A stretch of 46,959 nt of DNA from Streptomyces sp. SID486 (GCF_009865385.1 NZ_WWJT01000189.1:1-46959), one strand, 5' to 3'. Shown: positions 24,827-34,256, counted from the stretch's first letter. Notes: generated by a model from the letters alone, not told the origin. Translations and numbers: made by a program.

Positions 24827-25908
24827 TTCTCACCTGCCGCTTCGTTCGTGACGTACGGGGGCGTGGAGCGGTCGTCCCAGCTGTCGACCATGTACCGGCC
24901 GGACTCGTGGTGGAACCAGTAGACGGAGCTGAACCAGTTGCGCATATTGCCGACGCAGGACCGGACGGCGGCGCTCAATTCCCTGCCGCGGGCCGTTCCG
25001 TCGTCGATCTCGTCGGCGAACGCCAGGGCCGCCCGTTCAGCGACGAGGAATTCCGTGATGGACTCCTCGACGCGCCGCCTGACTTCGTCCACCGCTTCTT
25101 CCAGGGTCAGCCCCTCATGGGTGATGAGACTGATTCCCAGATTGTGCACCTCGTCGCCCGCTATTTCCTTCGGCAGCGAACAGAGGTCGTTGTACCAGGC
25201 GGCGAATTCCTGGCTGAGCAGCGCCGCCCGGCGGTACGCCGGGTTTTTCCGTACGGACTCCGGGAGTTCACACCCGGCGCTGGGCTCCAGCAGGTCCGTC
25301 CATATCCAGTGCGCGAAGGTGAGGCGGCGCAGGGCGAGATACTCCTCGACCCCGGGTATGTACCCCTCGGTGCGATTGCGGAATTCCCGGTCGTAGGCCT
25401 CGATCACCGCGTGGAAGTGCCGGGCGAACCGCTGGTTCCAGGTGCGCGGCAGGAAGCCGTACAGCCGGAGCACACTGTCCGCGAAGCCCGCCACCAGGGG
25501 GTCGGGGTGGTGCAGATGGTGCCTGGGCGCGTCGAGAGCCGCGTGCAGCCGGTAGCGCAGCCGCCGCCAGTCCCCCACCCGGCCGTGCACGATGTCACGG
25601 TCGTGGCGGTCGTCCCAGACGAAGAACCAGGCGCTGTAGTCGGCTATGGCCTGCAGGACCTCCTCCGGGGCCCCTGTGTAGAAGCCCGCCATGAGGTCCG
25701 TGTAGCACAGTCCGTCGGCATATTCCGCCACCTTGGCCGCCGGCATGAGCCGTTTTTCCAGGAGCCAGCGTCGTGTCTTCTCCTGCAGTCGTGGCCAATA
25801 CGGATGCAGTTGCCGTGGAAAGGCGGATTCGATCACCGGCAGTGCCAGTGAGGGTGGTACTACGACCGCCGTCGGCGTCGCTGTGGTGCTGTGTGGGAAA
25901 GCTTGCAC
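24823..25908 (-). CDS. Epi-isozizaene synthase (sesquiterpene cyclase)
   Basis: A 361-residue class I terpene cyclase converting farnesyl diphosphate to (+)-epi-isozizaene. WDDRHD has the metal-binding D99, D100 and D103, and NDLCSLPKE has N240, S244 and E248. Sequence and length match the S. coelicolor enzyme as I remember it. GTG 25908 is chosen because the family starts with this AFPH segment and AGAGGGG lies 7 nt upstream; the frame continues to 25941 without support. The N-terminus is short, with no encapsulin-targeting extension. Upstream, 25909-26144 holds the likely promoter; TAAGTA-like boxes are present but not decisive. Confidence 0.95.
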   Translation of the reverse strand: MQAFPHSTTATPTAVVVPPSLALPVIESAFPRQLHPYWPRLQEKTRRWLLEKRLMPAAKVAEYADGLCYTDLMAGFYTGAPEEVLQAIADYSAWFFVWDDRHDRDIVHGRVGDWRRLRYRLHAALDAPRHHLHHPDPLVAGFADSVLRLYGFLPRTWNQRFARHFHAVIEAYDREFRNRTEGYIPGVEEYLALRRLTFAHWIWTDLLEPSAGCELPESVRKNPAYRRAALLSQEFAAWYNDLCSLPKEIAGDEVHNLGISLITHEGLTLEEAVDEVRRRVEESITEFLVAERAALAFADEIDDGTARGRELSAAVRSCVGNMRNWFSSVYWFHHESGRYMVDSWDDRSTPPYVTNEAAGEK

Positions 25909-26144
25909 GGACAAACCCCTCTCAGCCGCCAGCGCGCACACCCCTCCCCTGTGCCGGGCGTGCGCCGTTGCGTATCCCCGTACTTACATTCAGCACCACA
26001 ACTGACCGCCGTGGGAACGGATTTGCTCCACTCACTACCCCCAAGTGCCGAGGTTCCCCCCTTGTGTGACTGATTAAGGATCACTAGGGGCACAGAAGGG
26101 ATCGGTTGTACGACGCACGTGCGAGCGAACAGCGGCAACACGAA

Positions 26145-26179
26145 GGGCGCCCGGCCTGGAAGGATCCGGCCGGGCGCCC
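26145..26179 (-). terminator. Terminator downstream of def
   Basis: A perfect 12-bp stem, GGGCGCCCGGCC (26145-26156) and GGCCGGGCGCCC (26168-26179), with an 11-nt loop. On the minus strand it is followed by a T-rich stretch TTCGTGTTG. It ends def transcription before the terpene operon. Confidence 0.75.
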
Positions 26180-26196
26180 CAAGTGTCGTGTGCTGG

Positions 26197-26847
26197 TCAG
26201 TCGTTGGCGACCACGGGGTAGCGTGGCTCGTTCTCGGCCATCTGCCGCAGCGCGTCCTTGCGGTCCCGCTTCGACAGCCGGTCGATGTAGAGGTAGCCGT
26301 AGAGGTGGTCGGTCTCGTGCTGCAAACAGCGTGCGAAGTACCCCGTGCCACGGACCTTGATCGGGTTGCCCTGCTCGTCCTGACCGGTCACCTCGGCGTA
26401 GTCGGGACGCGCGAGCGACGCGTACGCCGTGGGCACGGAGAGGCAGCCCTCGTTGCTGTCGTCGAGCCGGCGCTTCTCGGCGGGCAGGTCGACCAGCTTC
26501 GGGTTGCACACCACGCCGACGTGCCGGACACCCTCATCGTCCTGGCAGTCGTAGACGAAGACCTTCAGGTCGACACCGATCTGGTTGGCGGCCAGGCCCA
26601 CGCCCTCGGCGGTGCGCTGGCTGGCGAACATGTCGGCGACCAGCTGCTGCAGCTCCTCGCCGAACTCGGTGACGTCCCTGCACTCCTTGTGCAGCACCGG
26701 GTTGCCGACGACCGTGATCGGCCGCGAGGTGCCGCGCTCACGCCAGGCCCTCTCGCGCTCCTCGCCGTCCTCCGTGTCGACGACATAGCCCTCGCCGTCG
26801 ACGGGGAGCACGCCCGCGTGCTGCTGATCGGTGTCCTGCTGCGCCAT
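26197..26847 (-). CDS. def: Peptide deformylase
   Basis: A 216-residue metal hydrolase removing formyl groups from new protein N-termini. All three motifs are present: [10 protein letters not shown] (82-91), EGCLSVP with C135, and QHETDH with H177, E178 and H181. An N-terminal extension of about 40 residues is charged, as in other streptomycete copies. Streptomycetes have several deformylases, so this one may not be essential alone. It is transcribed away from the terpene operon's upstream side and has its own terminator. Confidence 0.95.
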   Translation of the reverse strand: MAQQDTDQQHAGVLPVDGEGYVVDTEDGEERERAWRERGTSRPITVVGNPVLHKECRDVTEFGEELQQLVADMFASQRTAEGVGLAANQIGVDLKVFVYDCQDDEGVRHVGVVCNPKLVDLPAEKRRLDDSNEGCLSVPTAYASLARPDYAEVTGQDEQGNPIKVRGTGYFARCLQHETDHLYGYLYIDRLSKRDRKDALRQMAENEPRYPVVAND

Positions 26848-26974
26848 GACCGACGTACGCCTTCCTCAAAGAACAGGGGGAGATGCTGCTGATACAGGGT
26901 ACGTGGGGCGCGGCCCCGACAGGCGCGGGGAACTCCCCGGCCGGTCCCGGCGGGCCCCCGGCCGCACGCACTCC

Positions 26975-28012
26975 TCAGCAGACCTCTTCAAGATCCCTCC
27001 AGTCCCGGGAATCGGGACTGTCGGCCACCCATCCGTCCAGCAGTCCCCGCACCAGCGAGGCCGGCGCGGCCACCCCGCACTCCCGCTCCGGGACCCACAG
27101 CTGCCCGTCGGTCCGGTGCCCCAGCGGCCCGGGGTGACCCGGCTCGCTGTGGTCGTGCGGGTCGAGGTGCACGCCCTCGCCCTCGTCGGACGGCATCTGC
27201 GACTCGGAGCACATCCGGCACAGCAGCCGCACCGACGACGACCAGTCCTCGGCGGCGAACCCGGCGTCGGCCGCGAGCTGCTCCAGCGCGTCCCGGTCGG
27301 CCTCGGTGGCCGCCTCCAGCAGGACCACCCAGGTGGGCACGGGGGACGGCGCCCACAGCTCGATCTCGTCGAAGACGGGGAAGGAGTGCCCGGTGGACGT
27401 GGTGCGCTCGCCGTGCGGGACACCGTCGTGCAGCACGACCTCGCCCCAGCGCCGCCCGGACGAGGGGAGCGGGATGGACAGGACCTCCAGCCGGGCCGGA
27501 TCGAGCCTGCGGCCCCACACGACCTCGGCCTCACCCTCGGGTGAGAGCCGCACGGCAGCGCTGCCCAGCTCCATGCCGAGGGGTTCGGCGGTGGCGGCGG
27601 CGTCCCCGGGCACCTTCAGGCCGTACGCCTGCCAGGCGCGGCGGGCCAGCGGCCAGTCCTGGAGGGCGGTCGCGGCGATGCCGACGTTCCACCAGTCGGG
27701 CGCCCCGGTCTCCCGGTCGAGCAGCGCGACCGCACGCAGTCCGGCCGCGCGGGCCTGCTCCCAGTCGTGCCGGAACTTGTGCAGCAGGGCGAGGTTGAAC
27801 CAGGACTCCGAGAGCCAGGGTTCCAGGTCGGCAGCGCGTGTCAGCAGCTCTCCCGCGTCCTCGTACCGGCCGTCGCCGATGAGTGTGAACGCGCGGTCGG
27901 TGGCCTGCCGCCAGGAGGCGGAGGGCCGGTGCCGTCCCTTGCCGAAGATCCTCACGATTCCCGCCTGCCAGTTCCATTTCCCTACAGTGGGCTGGCTTGT
28001 GCCCCCGGACAT
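26975..28012 (-). CDS. Tetratricopeptide-repeat protein, unknown function
   Basis: A 345-residue protein. The region about 40-140 (ATDRAFTLIGDGRYEDAGELLTRAADLEPWLSESWF and on) is TPR-like helical repeats. The C-terminal half is not recognised and contains a Cys/His-rich patch CRMCSESQ ... HLDPHDHSEPGH that might bind metal. ATG 28012 is preferred, preceded by AGGGAGAGG; an upstream ATG at 28063 would overlap the stop of the HD gene. It follows the HD genes on the same strand by 43 bp and may be their operon partner. Confidence 0.75.
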   Translation of the reverse strand: MSGGTSQPTVGKWNWQAGIVRIFGKGRHRPSASWRQATDRAFTLIGDGRYEDAGELLTRAADLEPWLSESWFNLALLHKFRHDWEQARAAGLRAVALLDRETGAPDWWNVGIAATALQDWPLARRAWQAYGLKVPGDAAATAEPLGMELGSAAVRLSPEGEAEVVWGRRLDPARLEVLSIPLPSSGRRWGEVVLHDGVPHGERTTSTGHSFPVFDEIELWAPSPVPTWVVLLEAATEADRDALEQLAADAGFAAEDWSSSVRLLCRMCSESQMPSDEGEGVHLDPHDHSEPGHPGPLGHRTDGQLWVPERECGVAAPASLVRGLLDGWVADSPDSRDWRDLEEVC

Positions 28013-28055
28013 CCTCTCCCTCGCATCCAACCACGTACGGCGGGAAAGGCGCTCA

Positions 28056-29336
28056 TTACCCATGGGTTACCCAGCCGGGCACGGGGTCAGACAGTTCCGT
28101 TCGTCTCACCGGCACCCGCTCCCGCGCTCCCCGGGGCCGGGCCAGCACCCGGGCGAGCGACTCCACGACTTCGGGAGCGTAGTCCCCCGCGGTGCCCAGG
28201 CGCAGCTCCTCCAGCGCGCGCAGGGGGCCCTCGGGGCCGGCGTCCCGGGTCATCTCGTCGTAGGCGTTCACGGCCCGGACGACACGGGCGGCGAGTGGCT
28301 GCTCCGGGTAGGGGTCGGCCTGCCGCTCCACGACGACGGCCACCTCCGCGTCGACGCCGGTCTGCCGGACGACGGCACCGCCGAGCAGCGCGATGCGCCG
28401 CTGCTCGGCCGCGGGCAGGGCGGCGGTGGCACCGGCCGGGACCGGGTCGACCAGGCTGAGCTGCCCGATGTCGTGCATGAGGGCCGCGTACTCCAGGACG
28501 GTCAGTTCCGGCCCGGTCAGGCCCAGGTCCCGGCCGACGGCGAGGCTGAGCGCGGCGACCCTGCGGGCGTGGCCGGCGGGCGTGCAGCCGGCGATCTCGG
28601 TGGCCCGGGCGAGGGAGGCGATGGTCTGCCGGTAGGTGGCACGGACGGCCGCGTACCGGCGCACGGACAGCTGGACGAGCAGCATGGGCAGACAGAACAC
28701 GGGCAGCGCCCACAGGCCGACGACGGCGGACGCGAGCGCTATCACCGCGCCGGTGGCGACGACGGCGGACCCGATGCCGCGCAGCCCCCGCAACTCCTCG
28801 CGCAGCCGCGGTCCGAACGGCCAGCCGGTGCGGCAGTGGGCCAGCGCGGCGGCCAGCACGGCACCGCACAGGGAGGTGAGGGCGAGCAGGGTGAGCAGCA
28901 GCAGCGCGTAGGCGGGACCGCTCCAGGAGGCGAAGGCGCCCTCGTTGTACAGGGGTTGGAAGCAGACCGCGGCGAAACCGACGGTCAGGACGCGCCGGGC
29001 CAGGTGGTCGGCGGTGCCGCCGCGGCCCCGCCAGATGTGCGGGACGGCACCGAGCAGCGCGGCGACGAGGACGACGGTGACGACCTGGGCGGCGCCGTGC
29101 TGGCTGGGCCGCCCGGCGTCGGCGCCCAGCAGGGCGTAGGACAGGGAGCCGGCGGCGCCCAGGGGGGCGGCCTGGCGGCCCTGGGCGTCGCTCCACCGGG
29201 TCAGCTCGCCGACGGTGATGAGCACCGCGAAGGCGAGTGCGTCACCCCGGTCGGCCAGGCCCGTCCACAGGGTGACGGCGAGGGAGCCGGCCGCGACGAG
29301 GGCCGCGGTGCCGTGGACCAGCCGCAGGACGGTCAT
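28056..29336 (-). CDS. Membrane HD-domain protein, degenerate HD-GYP
   Basis: A 426-residue protein. Residues about 1-225 carry some 7-8 membrane segments, and the C-terminal HD domain has HDIGQ at 288-292 in place of HDxGK. The GYP motif is not recognisable; the place of HHExxDGxGYP reads VERQADPYPEQPL. Catalysis on c-di-GMP is therefore doubtful, and a regulatory or partner role for the intact copy is more likely. ATG 29336 overlaps the stop of the first HD gene (ATGA). Confidence 0.82.
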   Translation of the reverse strand: MTVLRLVHGTAALVAAGSLAVTLWTGLADRGDALAFAVLITVGELTRWSDAQGRQAAPLGAAGSLSYALLGADAGRPSQHGAAQVVTVVLVAALLGAVPHIWRGRGGTADHLARRVLTVGFAAVCFQPLYNEGAFASWSGPAYALLLLTLLALTSLCGAVLAAALAHCRTGWPFGPRLREELRGLRGIGSAVVATGAVIALASAVVGLWALPVFCLPMLLVQLSVRRYAAVRATYRQTIASLARATEIAGCTPAGHARRVAALSLAVGRDLGLTGPELTVLEYAALMHDIGQLSLVDPVPAGATAALPAAEQRRIALLGGAVVRQTGVDAEVAVVVERQADPYPEQPLAARVVRAVNAYDEMTRDAGPEGPLRALEELRLGTAGDYAPEVVESLARVLARPRGARERVPVRRTELSDPVPGWVTHG

Positions 29337-30637
29337 CGGGGCACCTCGGTGCGGGAGGCCGGCGCGGCGGGGGCGGGGTCGTGCGCCGGTTCGTCGGCGG
29401 TGACCGCGGGGTGCCAGCCGGAGCGGCGCAGGACGCGGCCGAGCGCGGTGACCATGCGGGGGTCGAAGTGGGTCCCGGCACAGCGCTCCAGCTCGGCGAG
29501 CGCCGCCTCGACCGGGCGGGCCCTGCTGTAGGAGCGGGTGGAGGTCATGGCGTCGAACGCGTCGGCGACGGCGACGATCCGGGCGCACTCGGGGATCCGG
29601 GTGCCGGCCAGGCCGTAGGGATAGCCGCTGCCGTCGAGCCGTTCGTGGTGGTGGAGGATGGCCGCGCGGGCCTCGCCGAGGAAGGAGATCCCGCGGACCA
29701 TCTCGTGGCCGTACTCGGGGTGCAGTTCGATGACGCGCCGCTCCTCGGGGGTGAGCGGGCCGTCCTTGCGCAGCAGCCGGGTGGGCACGCCGAGCTTGCC
29801 GACGTCGTGCAGGATGCCGGCGAAGCGCAGCACCTCGACGCGGTCGTCGTCCATGCCGAGTTCGCGGGCGATCAGCACGGACGCCTGTCCGACGCGTTCG
29901 CTGTGGCCGCGGGTGTAGCCGTCCTTGATGTCGACGGCCTGGACGAGGGCGCGGATGGTGGCCTGGTGGGCGGCGCGTTCGCGGTGGTACTGGGCGAACA
30001 CCCACCAGGAGACGCACATCGGCAGCAGCACGAGCAGCGCGGACACCGGCCCGTAGGGGCTGCGCCACAGCACGGCCATCATCAGCCCGGCGAGTCCGTG
30101 CACCGTGACGGCGGCCAGGGAGCGGGCGAGCAGGCCGCGCCAGGCCCGCCGCAGCGGCACCGGCCCGACCGCCGCGCGCAGGCCGCCGTCGAGCGCGGTG
30201 AGCACAAGGCAGAAGGCGAGGACGGCCGCTCCGGCGGTCAGCAGGGCGTACGGGAAGTCGGAGCCGGCCACGGCGTCCCGGCCGCCGAGCGCCCCGTGCA
30301 CCCGGGCGGCTCCCCACACGGCGAGCGCGGGCTGCGCGGCCCGCCACACGCGCCGTGGCAGGGCGGGGCGGTGCTCGACCGGGGAGAGCAGGGCGGCGGG
30401 CACCGGGACGAGCGCGGCGGCCGCCGGGGGCAGCAGGAACGCGCCGGCGAGCAGGACGGGATAGAAGGGGCCGCCGAAGCGGCGGTGCACCACGTGCTCG
30501 CAGGCGGCGTAGAGGGCGGCCAGCAGGGCCGTCGCCGCCCAGGGGGTGCCGGTGGCGGGCAGACGCAGCAGGCAGAGTGCGGCCAGCAGGGCGACACCGG
30601 CCACGTAGCCGCGTGCCCTCGCCGGTACCGCGTCCAT
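29333..30637 (-). CDS. Membrane HD-GYP phosphodiesterase
   Basis: A 434-residue protein with about 6-7 membrane segments over residues 10-215 and a cytoplasmic HD-GYP domain. H277-D278 lie in ILHDVGKLGVP, and HHERLDGSGYP (330-340) is the complete GYP motif, so c-di-GMP hydrolysis is predicted. GHSERV (245-250) supplies the first metal histidine. It is the first gene of an apparent HD-HD-TPR operon 111 bp downstream of rsrA. C-di-GMP controls BldD in Streptomyces, and a BldD box lies before sigH in this window. Confidence 0.9.
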   Translation of the reverse strand: MDAVPARARGYVAGVALLAALCLLRLPATGTPWAATALLAALYAACEHVVHRRFGGPFYPVLLAGAFLLPPAAAALVPVPAALLSPVEHRPALPRRVWRAAQPALAVWGAARVHGALGGRDAVAGSDFPYALLTAGAAVLAFCLVLTALDGGLRAAVGPVPLRRAWRGLLARSLAAVTVHGLAGLMMAVLWRSPYGPVSALLVLLPMCVSWWVFAQYHRERAAHQATIRALVQAVDIKDGYTRGHSERVGQASVLIARELGMDDDRVEVLRFAGILHDVGKLGVPTRLLRKDGPLTPEERRVIELHPEYGHEMVRGISFLGEARAAILHHHERLDGSGYPYGLAGTRIPECARIVAVADAFDAMTSTRSYSRARPVEAALAELERCAGTHFDPRMVTALGRVLRRSGWHPAVTADEPAHDPAPAAPASRTEVPR

Positions 30638-30748
30638 CGCGCCCCTCCCCGACCGTCCCTCTCCGGGCTCGGAGCCTAGGACGGATACGGGGGAGATCGG
30701 GGCCTATGACCTGAGGATTAGCACGTTCGGGTGATATGCCCCGGCGTG

Positions 30749-31060
30749 TCAGGACTCCTGCGGCGCGATCGGGGCCTTGGTCACGTCGTGCTCCGGCACG
30801 GCCTGTCCGGAACGGATCAGCTCCAGCCGGCCCATGACCTTGGCCCGCAGGTCGGCGGGCACGTCGTCATGCCCGCAGCACCGCTTCACCAGCTTCTTCA
30901 CGGCCTGCTCGAGGCCGTACTTCTCCAGGCACGGCGAGCATTCCTCGAAGTGATGCTGGAACTTGTCGCGGTCGATGTCCGGCATCTCGCTGTCGAGGAA
31001 CTCGTACAGGTGGTCGAGGACCTCGCCGCAGTCCGTCTCGTGCGGCTCTCCGCAGCTCAT
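30749..31060 (-). CDS. rsrA: Redox-sensing zinc anti-sigma factor RsrA
   Basis: A 103-residue ZAS-family anti-sigma factor that holds SigR inactive and releases it when thiols are oxidised. The ligands are C11, H37, C41 and C44 (HHFEECSPC), with further cysteines C3, C61 and C62. Position 31, a cysteine in the S. coelicolor protein as I recall it, is Arg here, in line with its reported dispensability. ATG 31060 overlaps the sigR stop (ATGA), so the two are translated together in near-equal amounts. Confidence 0.96.
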   Translation of the reverse strand: MSCGEPHETDCGEVLDHLYEFLDSEMPDIDRDKFQHHFEECSPCLEKYGLEQAVKKLVKRCCGHDDVPADLRAKVMGRLELIRSGQAVPEHDVTKAPIAPQES

Positions 31061-31752
31061 GAGCCCGAGCCTTTCGCTTCGTTCGACTCCCCGGCGCCCG
31101 CCGGGACCAGCCCCCGTTCCCGGGCGTAGTCCTCCAGCATGCCGCGCAGCTGACGACGGCCGCGGTGCAGCCGGGACATCACCGTACCGATGGGTGTCCC
31201 CATGATGTCCGCGATCTCCTTGTACGCAAAGCCCTCGACGTCCGCGAGATAGACGGCGATGCGGAACTCCTCGGGGATCGCCTGCAGCGCTTCCTTCACG
31301 TCCGAGTCGGGCAGGTGGTCGAGCGCCTGCGACTCGGCGGAGCGCAGACCGGTCGACATGTGCGACTCGGCACGCGCGAGCTGCCAGTCCTCGATCTCCT
31401 CGGCGGCGCTGCGCTGGGGTTCGCGCTGCTTCTTGCGGTAGGAGTTGATGAACGTGTTGGTGAGGATCCGGTACAGCCACGCCTTGAGGTTCGTGCCCTC
31501 GCGGAACTGGTGGAAGGACGCGTACGCCTTCGCGTACGTCTCCTGCACCAGGTCCTCGGCGTCGGCCGGGTTGCGCGTCATGCGCAGTGCGGCCGAGTAC
31601 ATCTGGTCGAGGAATTCGAGCGCGTCCCGCTCGAAGCGCGCGCTGCGCTCCACGGTCGTCTCACCGGACGTCTCCGCATCGGCGCCCTGGCCCTCGGGCA
31701 GCTCCGCCTGGCCGTTGTCGGTCCCTGCGTCGGTCCCAGTGACCGGACCCAC
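31057..31752 (-). CDS. sigR: ECF sigma factor SigR (thiol-oxidative stress)
   Basis: A 231-residue ECF sigma factor controlling thioredoxin, mycothiol and protein-quality genes. Region 2 spans about residues 45-115 ([29 protein letters not shown]) and region 4 about 145-215 ([36 protein letters not shown]). The start given is GTG 31752, with GAGGAG immediately before it; an in-frame ATG at 31917 gives the longer sigma-R' form. rsrA is coupled downstream, and a sigma-R-type promoter lies upstream. Confidence 0.95.
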   Translation of the reverse strand: MGPVTGTDAGTDNGQAELPEGQGADAETSGETTVERSARFERDALEFLDQMYSAALRMTRNPADAEDLVQETYAKAYASFHQFREGTNLKAWLYRILTNTFINSYRKKQREPQRSAAEEIEDWQLARAESHMSTGLRSAESQALDHLPDSDVKEALQAIPEEFRIAVYLADVEGFAYKEIADIMGTPIGTVMSRLHRGRRQLRGMLEDYARERGLVPAGAGESNEAKGSGS

Positions 31753-31917
31753 CTCCTCAAGATCCCGGGCAGGACCGAAACCGGTCCCACTCGTTTCGGA
31801 GGATAGAACACCACCCGTACCTGCCGCCGCTCGAATAGGAGCGGTCCGGGCCGCGTGCAGCACCGACCACTCGAGGTCACGGCTGCTGCTGCGGGCCGGG
31901 CAAATGGTCGAACCCAT
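31753..31917 (-). other. sigR: N-terminal extension of the sigma-R' isoform
   Basis: ATG 31917 is in frame with sigR and adds exactly 55 residues, beginning [19 protein letters not shown] lies about 8 nt upstream. In S. coelicolor a sigma-R' form with 55 extra residues is made from the induced promoter and is rapidly degraded by ClpP proteases, giving a quick turn-off. The same length here supports a conserved second start. Confidence 0.75.
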
Positions 31918-31976
31918 GCGGCGGACTTCCTCTCCACGACGTCGGTGCCGATCCCTTCAGCACGTCTGCTCGCCTC

Positions 31977-32003
31977 AACAGCGGGCCGCCGCGGGACATT
32001 CCC
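31977..32003 (-). promoter_or_regulatory. SigR-dependent promoter of sigR (autoregulation)
   Basis: On the minus strand GGGAAT (32003-31998) and GTT (31979-31977) are separated by exactly 18 bp, the sigma-R consensus GGGAAT-N18-GTT. Transcription would start near 31970 and include the long-form start at 31917. The element overlaps the end of the upstream hydrolase gene region. Confidence 0.85.
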
Positions 32004-32007
32004 GGTG

Positions 32008-32637
32008 TCACCCGAGTGACACGATCCACTCCCGCACTGCGCCGGTGATGGTCTCCAGAGCCCGCTCCGGGGTGGTCGGCGCCCGTTTGGGCACGGCGAA
32101 GCCGTGATCGCCGTACGCGACCTCGACCAGGTCGTAGGCACCCTCGGGGAACTCCTCGGGCCGCCCGAAGGGGTCGTTGCCGCCCTGGACGACCAGGGTG
32201 GGCACGCCGGCGCCCAGGAGTTCCTCCGCCCGGGACTTCTCCGGCCTGCCGGGCGGGTGCAGCGGGAAGCTCAGGGCGAGCACGGCGTGGGCGCCCAGCT
32301 CCGCCGCGGTACGGCAGGCGACCCGGGCGCCCGCGCTGCGTCCCCCGGAGATCACCGGCAGGCCGGGCTCCGCGAGCGCGGGCCACACCCCGCGCCAGCC
32401 GGTGTCCAGGGTCTTCGGCGCGGGCGCGACCTTCTTGCCGGCGACCCGCCAGGGCTGCTCGACGAGGGCGACGGTGACGCCGTGCTCCGGGAGCGCGGCG
32501 GCCAGTGCCCGCAGGTCGCGCGCCTCGATGCCGCCGCCCGCCCCGTGGCCCACGGCCAGTACCAGCCGTGCCCGCGCAGCCTTGTGCCAGGTGATCCGGG
32601 CGTCGCCCGCCTCCGTGCCGACGGTTTCGGTAGTCAC
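32008..32637 (-). CDS. Alpha/beta hydrolase, KANL3/Tex30-like
   Basis: A 209-residue alpha/beta hydrolase. The nucleophile elbow is GGRSAGAR, the acid lies in VVQGGNDPFG, and the histidine in YGDHGFAV. HGAGGG near residue 31 forms the oxyanion loop. The family fits Tex30/KANL3-like esterase-type proteins; the substrate is unknown. The start is GTG 32637, which begins one base after the TGA of the SRAP gene, so the two are likely coupled. Confidence 0.82.
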   Translation of the reverse strand: MTTETVGTEAGDARITWHKAARARLVLAVGHGAGGGIEARDLRALAAALPEHGVTVALVEQPWRVAGKKVAPAPKTLDTGWRGVWPALAEPGLPVISGGRSAGARVACRTAAELGAHAVLALSFPLHPPGRPEKSRAEELLGAGVPTLVVQGGNDPFGRPEEFPEGAYDLVEVAYGDHGFAVPKRAPTTPERALETITGAVREWIVSLG

Positions 32638-32638
32638 G

Positions 32639-33454
32639 TCAGAAGAGTGTGCCCTCTTCGGGCGCCGCCAGCTCCTTCAGCAGCTCCGGGCCGTTGTTGC
32701 GGACGTTGCTGACGGCGGTGGGTACCGGGTAGGCGCGCATCAGGCCGGCCGGGGGCGGGGCGAGCAGGCCGCGCAGCTCCTCGGGGTCGGTGCGGGAGGG
32801 GTCGAGCCAGGCGTCCCAGCGGTCCGGGGTGAGCATCAGCGGCATCCGGGGGTGGATGTCGGCGAGGGAGCGCGGACCGTCGGCGGGGGCGACCGCCAGC
32901 GGGGTGGTCTCCGCCTCGGTGGTGATCACCGAACAGGTGACCCACCAGGCTCGCGGGTGGTCGTCGGGCAGGGTGCGGTCGCGCCAGAACTCGTAGAGGC
33001 CGGCCATCGCGAACACCGAGCCGTCGGCGGGCAGCACGAAGTACGGCTGTTTGCGCGGCCGTTTTTTCCTGCCCTCGACCTCCAGCTCGCGCTCCTGCTC
33101 GCCGGTGACCCACTCGTAGTAGCCGTCGGCCGGCAGGACGCAGCGGCGGGCGGCGAAGGCGCGGCGGTAGGCCGGCTTCTCGTGCACGGTCTCCGCGCGC
33201 GCGTTGATCATGCGGGCACCGCCCTCGGGCGTCTTGGCCCAGGAGGGGACCAGACCCCACTTCAGCCTGCGCAGCTGGCGAACCGGACGCGAGGAGTCCG
33301 CGTCTTTCAGGGGGCGGTCCAGGACGGCGTAGACCTCCTTGGTCGGCGCCACGTTGTAGTCCGGCTCCAGGGTCTCCTCGGGGTCCCACTTCTCGACCTC
33401 GAAGATCCCCGCGAGATCCTCGGGCCTACGACTCGATGCATACCGTCCGCACAT
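32639..33454 (-). CDS. SRAP/YedK-type abasic-site protein
   Basis: A 271-residue SOS-response-associated peptidase (SRAP/HMCES) protein that crosslinks to abasic sites in single-stranded DNA through C2. The start is set at ATG 33454 so that Cys2 follows Met (MCGRYA); the frame runs 14 codons further but that would bury the catalytic cysteine. NVAPT, DGYYEW (catalytic Glu) and HPRMP (His) are the family motifs. A charged insert near residues 125-140 (RELEVEGRKKRPRKQ) is longer than in YedK. No Shine-Dalgarno sequence is visible, so it may be leaderless. Confidence 0.93.
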   Translation of the reverse strand: MCGRYASSRRPEDLAGIFEVEKWDPEETLEPDYNVAPTKEVYAVLDRPLKDADSSRPVRQLRRLKWGLVPSWAKTPEGGARMINARAETVHEKPAYRRAFAARRCVLPADGYYEWVTGEQERELEVEGRKKRPRKQPYFVLPADGSVFAMAGLYEFWRDRTLPDDHPRAWWVTCSVITTEAETTPLAVAPADGPRSLADIHPRMPLMLTPDRWDAWLDPSRTDPEELRGLLAPPPAGLMRAYPVPTAVSNVRNNGPELLKELAAPEEGTLF

Positions 33455-33504
33455 ACGTGCCACACTGCCAGACTCCGTACCAGCAGAGGGAGCCACTCCG
33501 ACAC

Positions 33505-34227
33505 ATGGACAGCCTCGCCGCCACCGCGCTGCCCAGCATCTGGGACCGGCTCACGGGCACCCAGACCGACCCGGATCTGTGGGTGGTGCTGGCCACCGCG
33601 GCCGCCGCGCTCGCCGTGGTCGTCCCGCACCCGCTGTGGCGGATAGCCCGCAACGCGGTCACCATCGCGCACGAGGGCGGTCACGGCCTGGTCGCCCTGC
33701 TCACCGGCCGGCAGCTCACCGGCATCCGGCTGCACTCCGACACCAGCGGGCTCACGGTCAGCCGGGGCAAGCCCTACGGCCTGGGGATGATCCTCACGGC
33801 CGCCGCCGGCTACACGGCGCCCTCGCTGCTGGGCCTCGGCGGGGCCGCGCTGCTGGCGGCCGGCCGCATCACCCTGCTGCTGTGGGCGGCCACCGCGCTG
33901 CTGGTGGCGATGCTGGTGATGATCCGCAACGCCTACGGCGTGCTGACGGTGCTCCTCGCGGGCGGGGCGTTCCTGCTGGTGTCCTGGCTGGCGGGGCCGC
34001 AGGTGCAGGCGGCGTTCGCCTACGCGGTGGTGTGGTTCCTGCTGCTCGGCGGGGTCCGGCCGCCGTTCGAACTCCAGCTGAAGCGGTCCCGGGGAGGGGC
34101 CGGGGACTCGGACGCGGACCAGCTGTCGCGGCTGACGCACGTCCCGGCGGCCCTGTGGCTGTTCCTGTTCCACGCGGTGTCCCTGTGCTCGCTGATCGGC
34201 GGCGGTCGCTGGCTGCTGGAACGTTGA
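33505..34227 (+). CDS. M50B-type membrane metalloprotease-like protein
   Basis: A 240-residue membrane protein with about 6 hydrophobic segments. AHEGGHGL gives HExxH (H56, E57, H60), and GMILTAAAGYTAPSLLG matches the conserved core of the peptidase M50B-like family. The third zinc ligand is not clear, so protease activity is plausible but unproven. ATG 33505 is 50 bp from the divergent SRAP start, so both promoters share that short gap. Confidence 0.8.
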   Translation: MDSLAATALPSIWDRLTGTQTDPDLWVVLATAAAALAVVVPHPLWRIARNAVTIAHEGGHGLVALLTGRQLTGIRLHSDTSGLTVSRGKPYGLGMILTAAAGYTAPSLLGLGGAALLAAGRITLLLWAATALLVAMLVMIRNAYGVLTVLLAGGAFLLVSWLAGPQVQAAFAYAVVWFLLLGGVRPPFELQLKRSRGGAGDSDADQLSRLTHVPAALWLFLFHAVSLCSLIGGGRWLLER

Positions 34228-34242
34228 CCCCGGACCACTCCT

Positions 34243-34248
34243 TATAAA
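34243..34248 (+). promoter_or_regulatory. -10 element of a probably leaderless aroA transcript
   Basis: TATAAA ends 8 bp before ATG 34257, and no ribosome binding site lies between. TTGACC at 34224-34229 is only 13 bp upstream, too close for a normal -35. Transcription probably starts at or next to the A of the start codon. Confidence 0.5.
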
Positions 34249-34256
34249 GTGGCCCC

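Noticed and set aside
24823..25908. Epi-isozizaene synthase as a second encapsulin cargo
   Set aside because: The enzyme starts directly at its catalytic fold with no disordered N-terminal extension, and it lies 22 kb from the shell gene.
28058..28067. ACCCATGGGT palindrome at the end of the degenerate HD gene
   Set aside because: Short, overlaps the stop codon and an alternative ATG, and has no promoter context.
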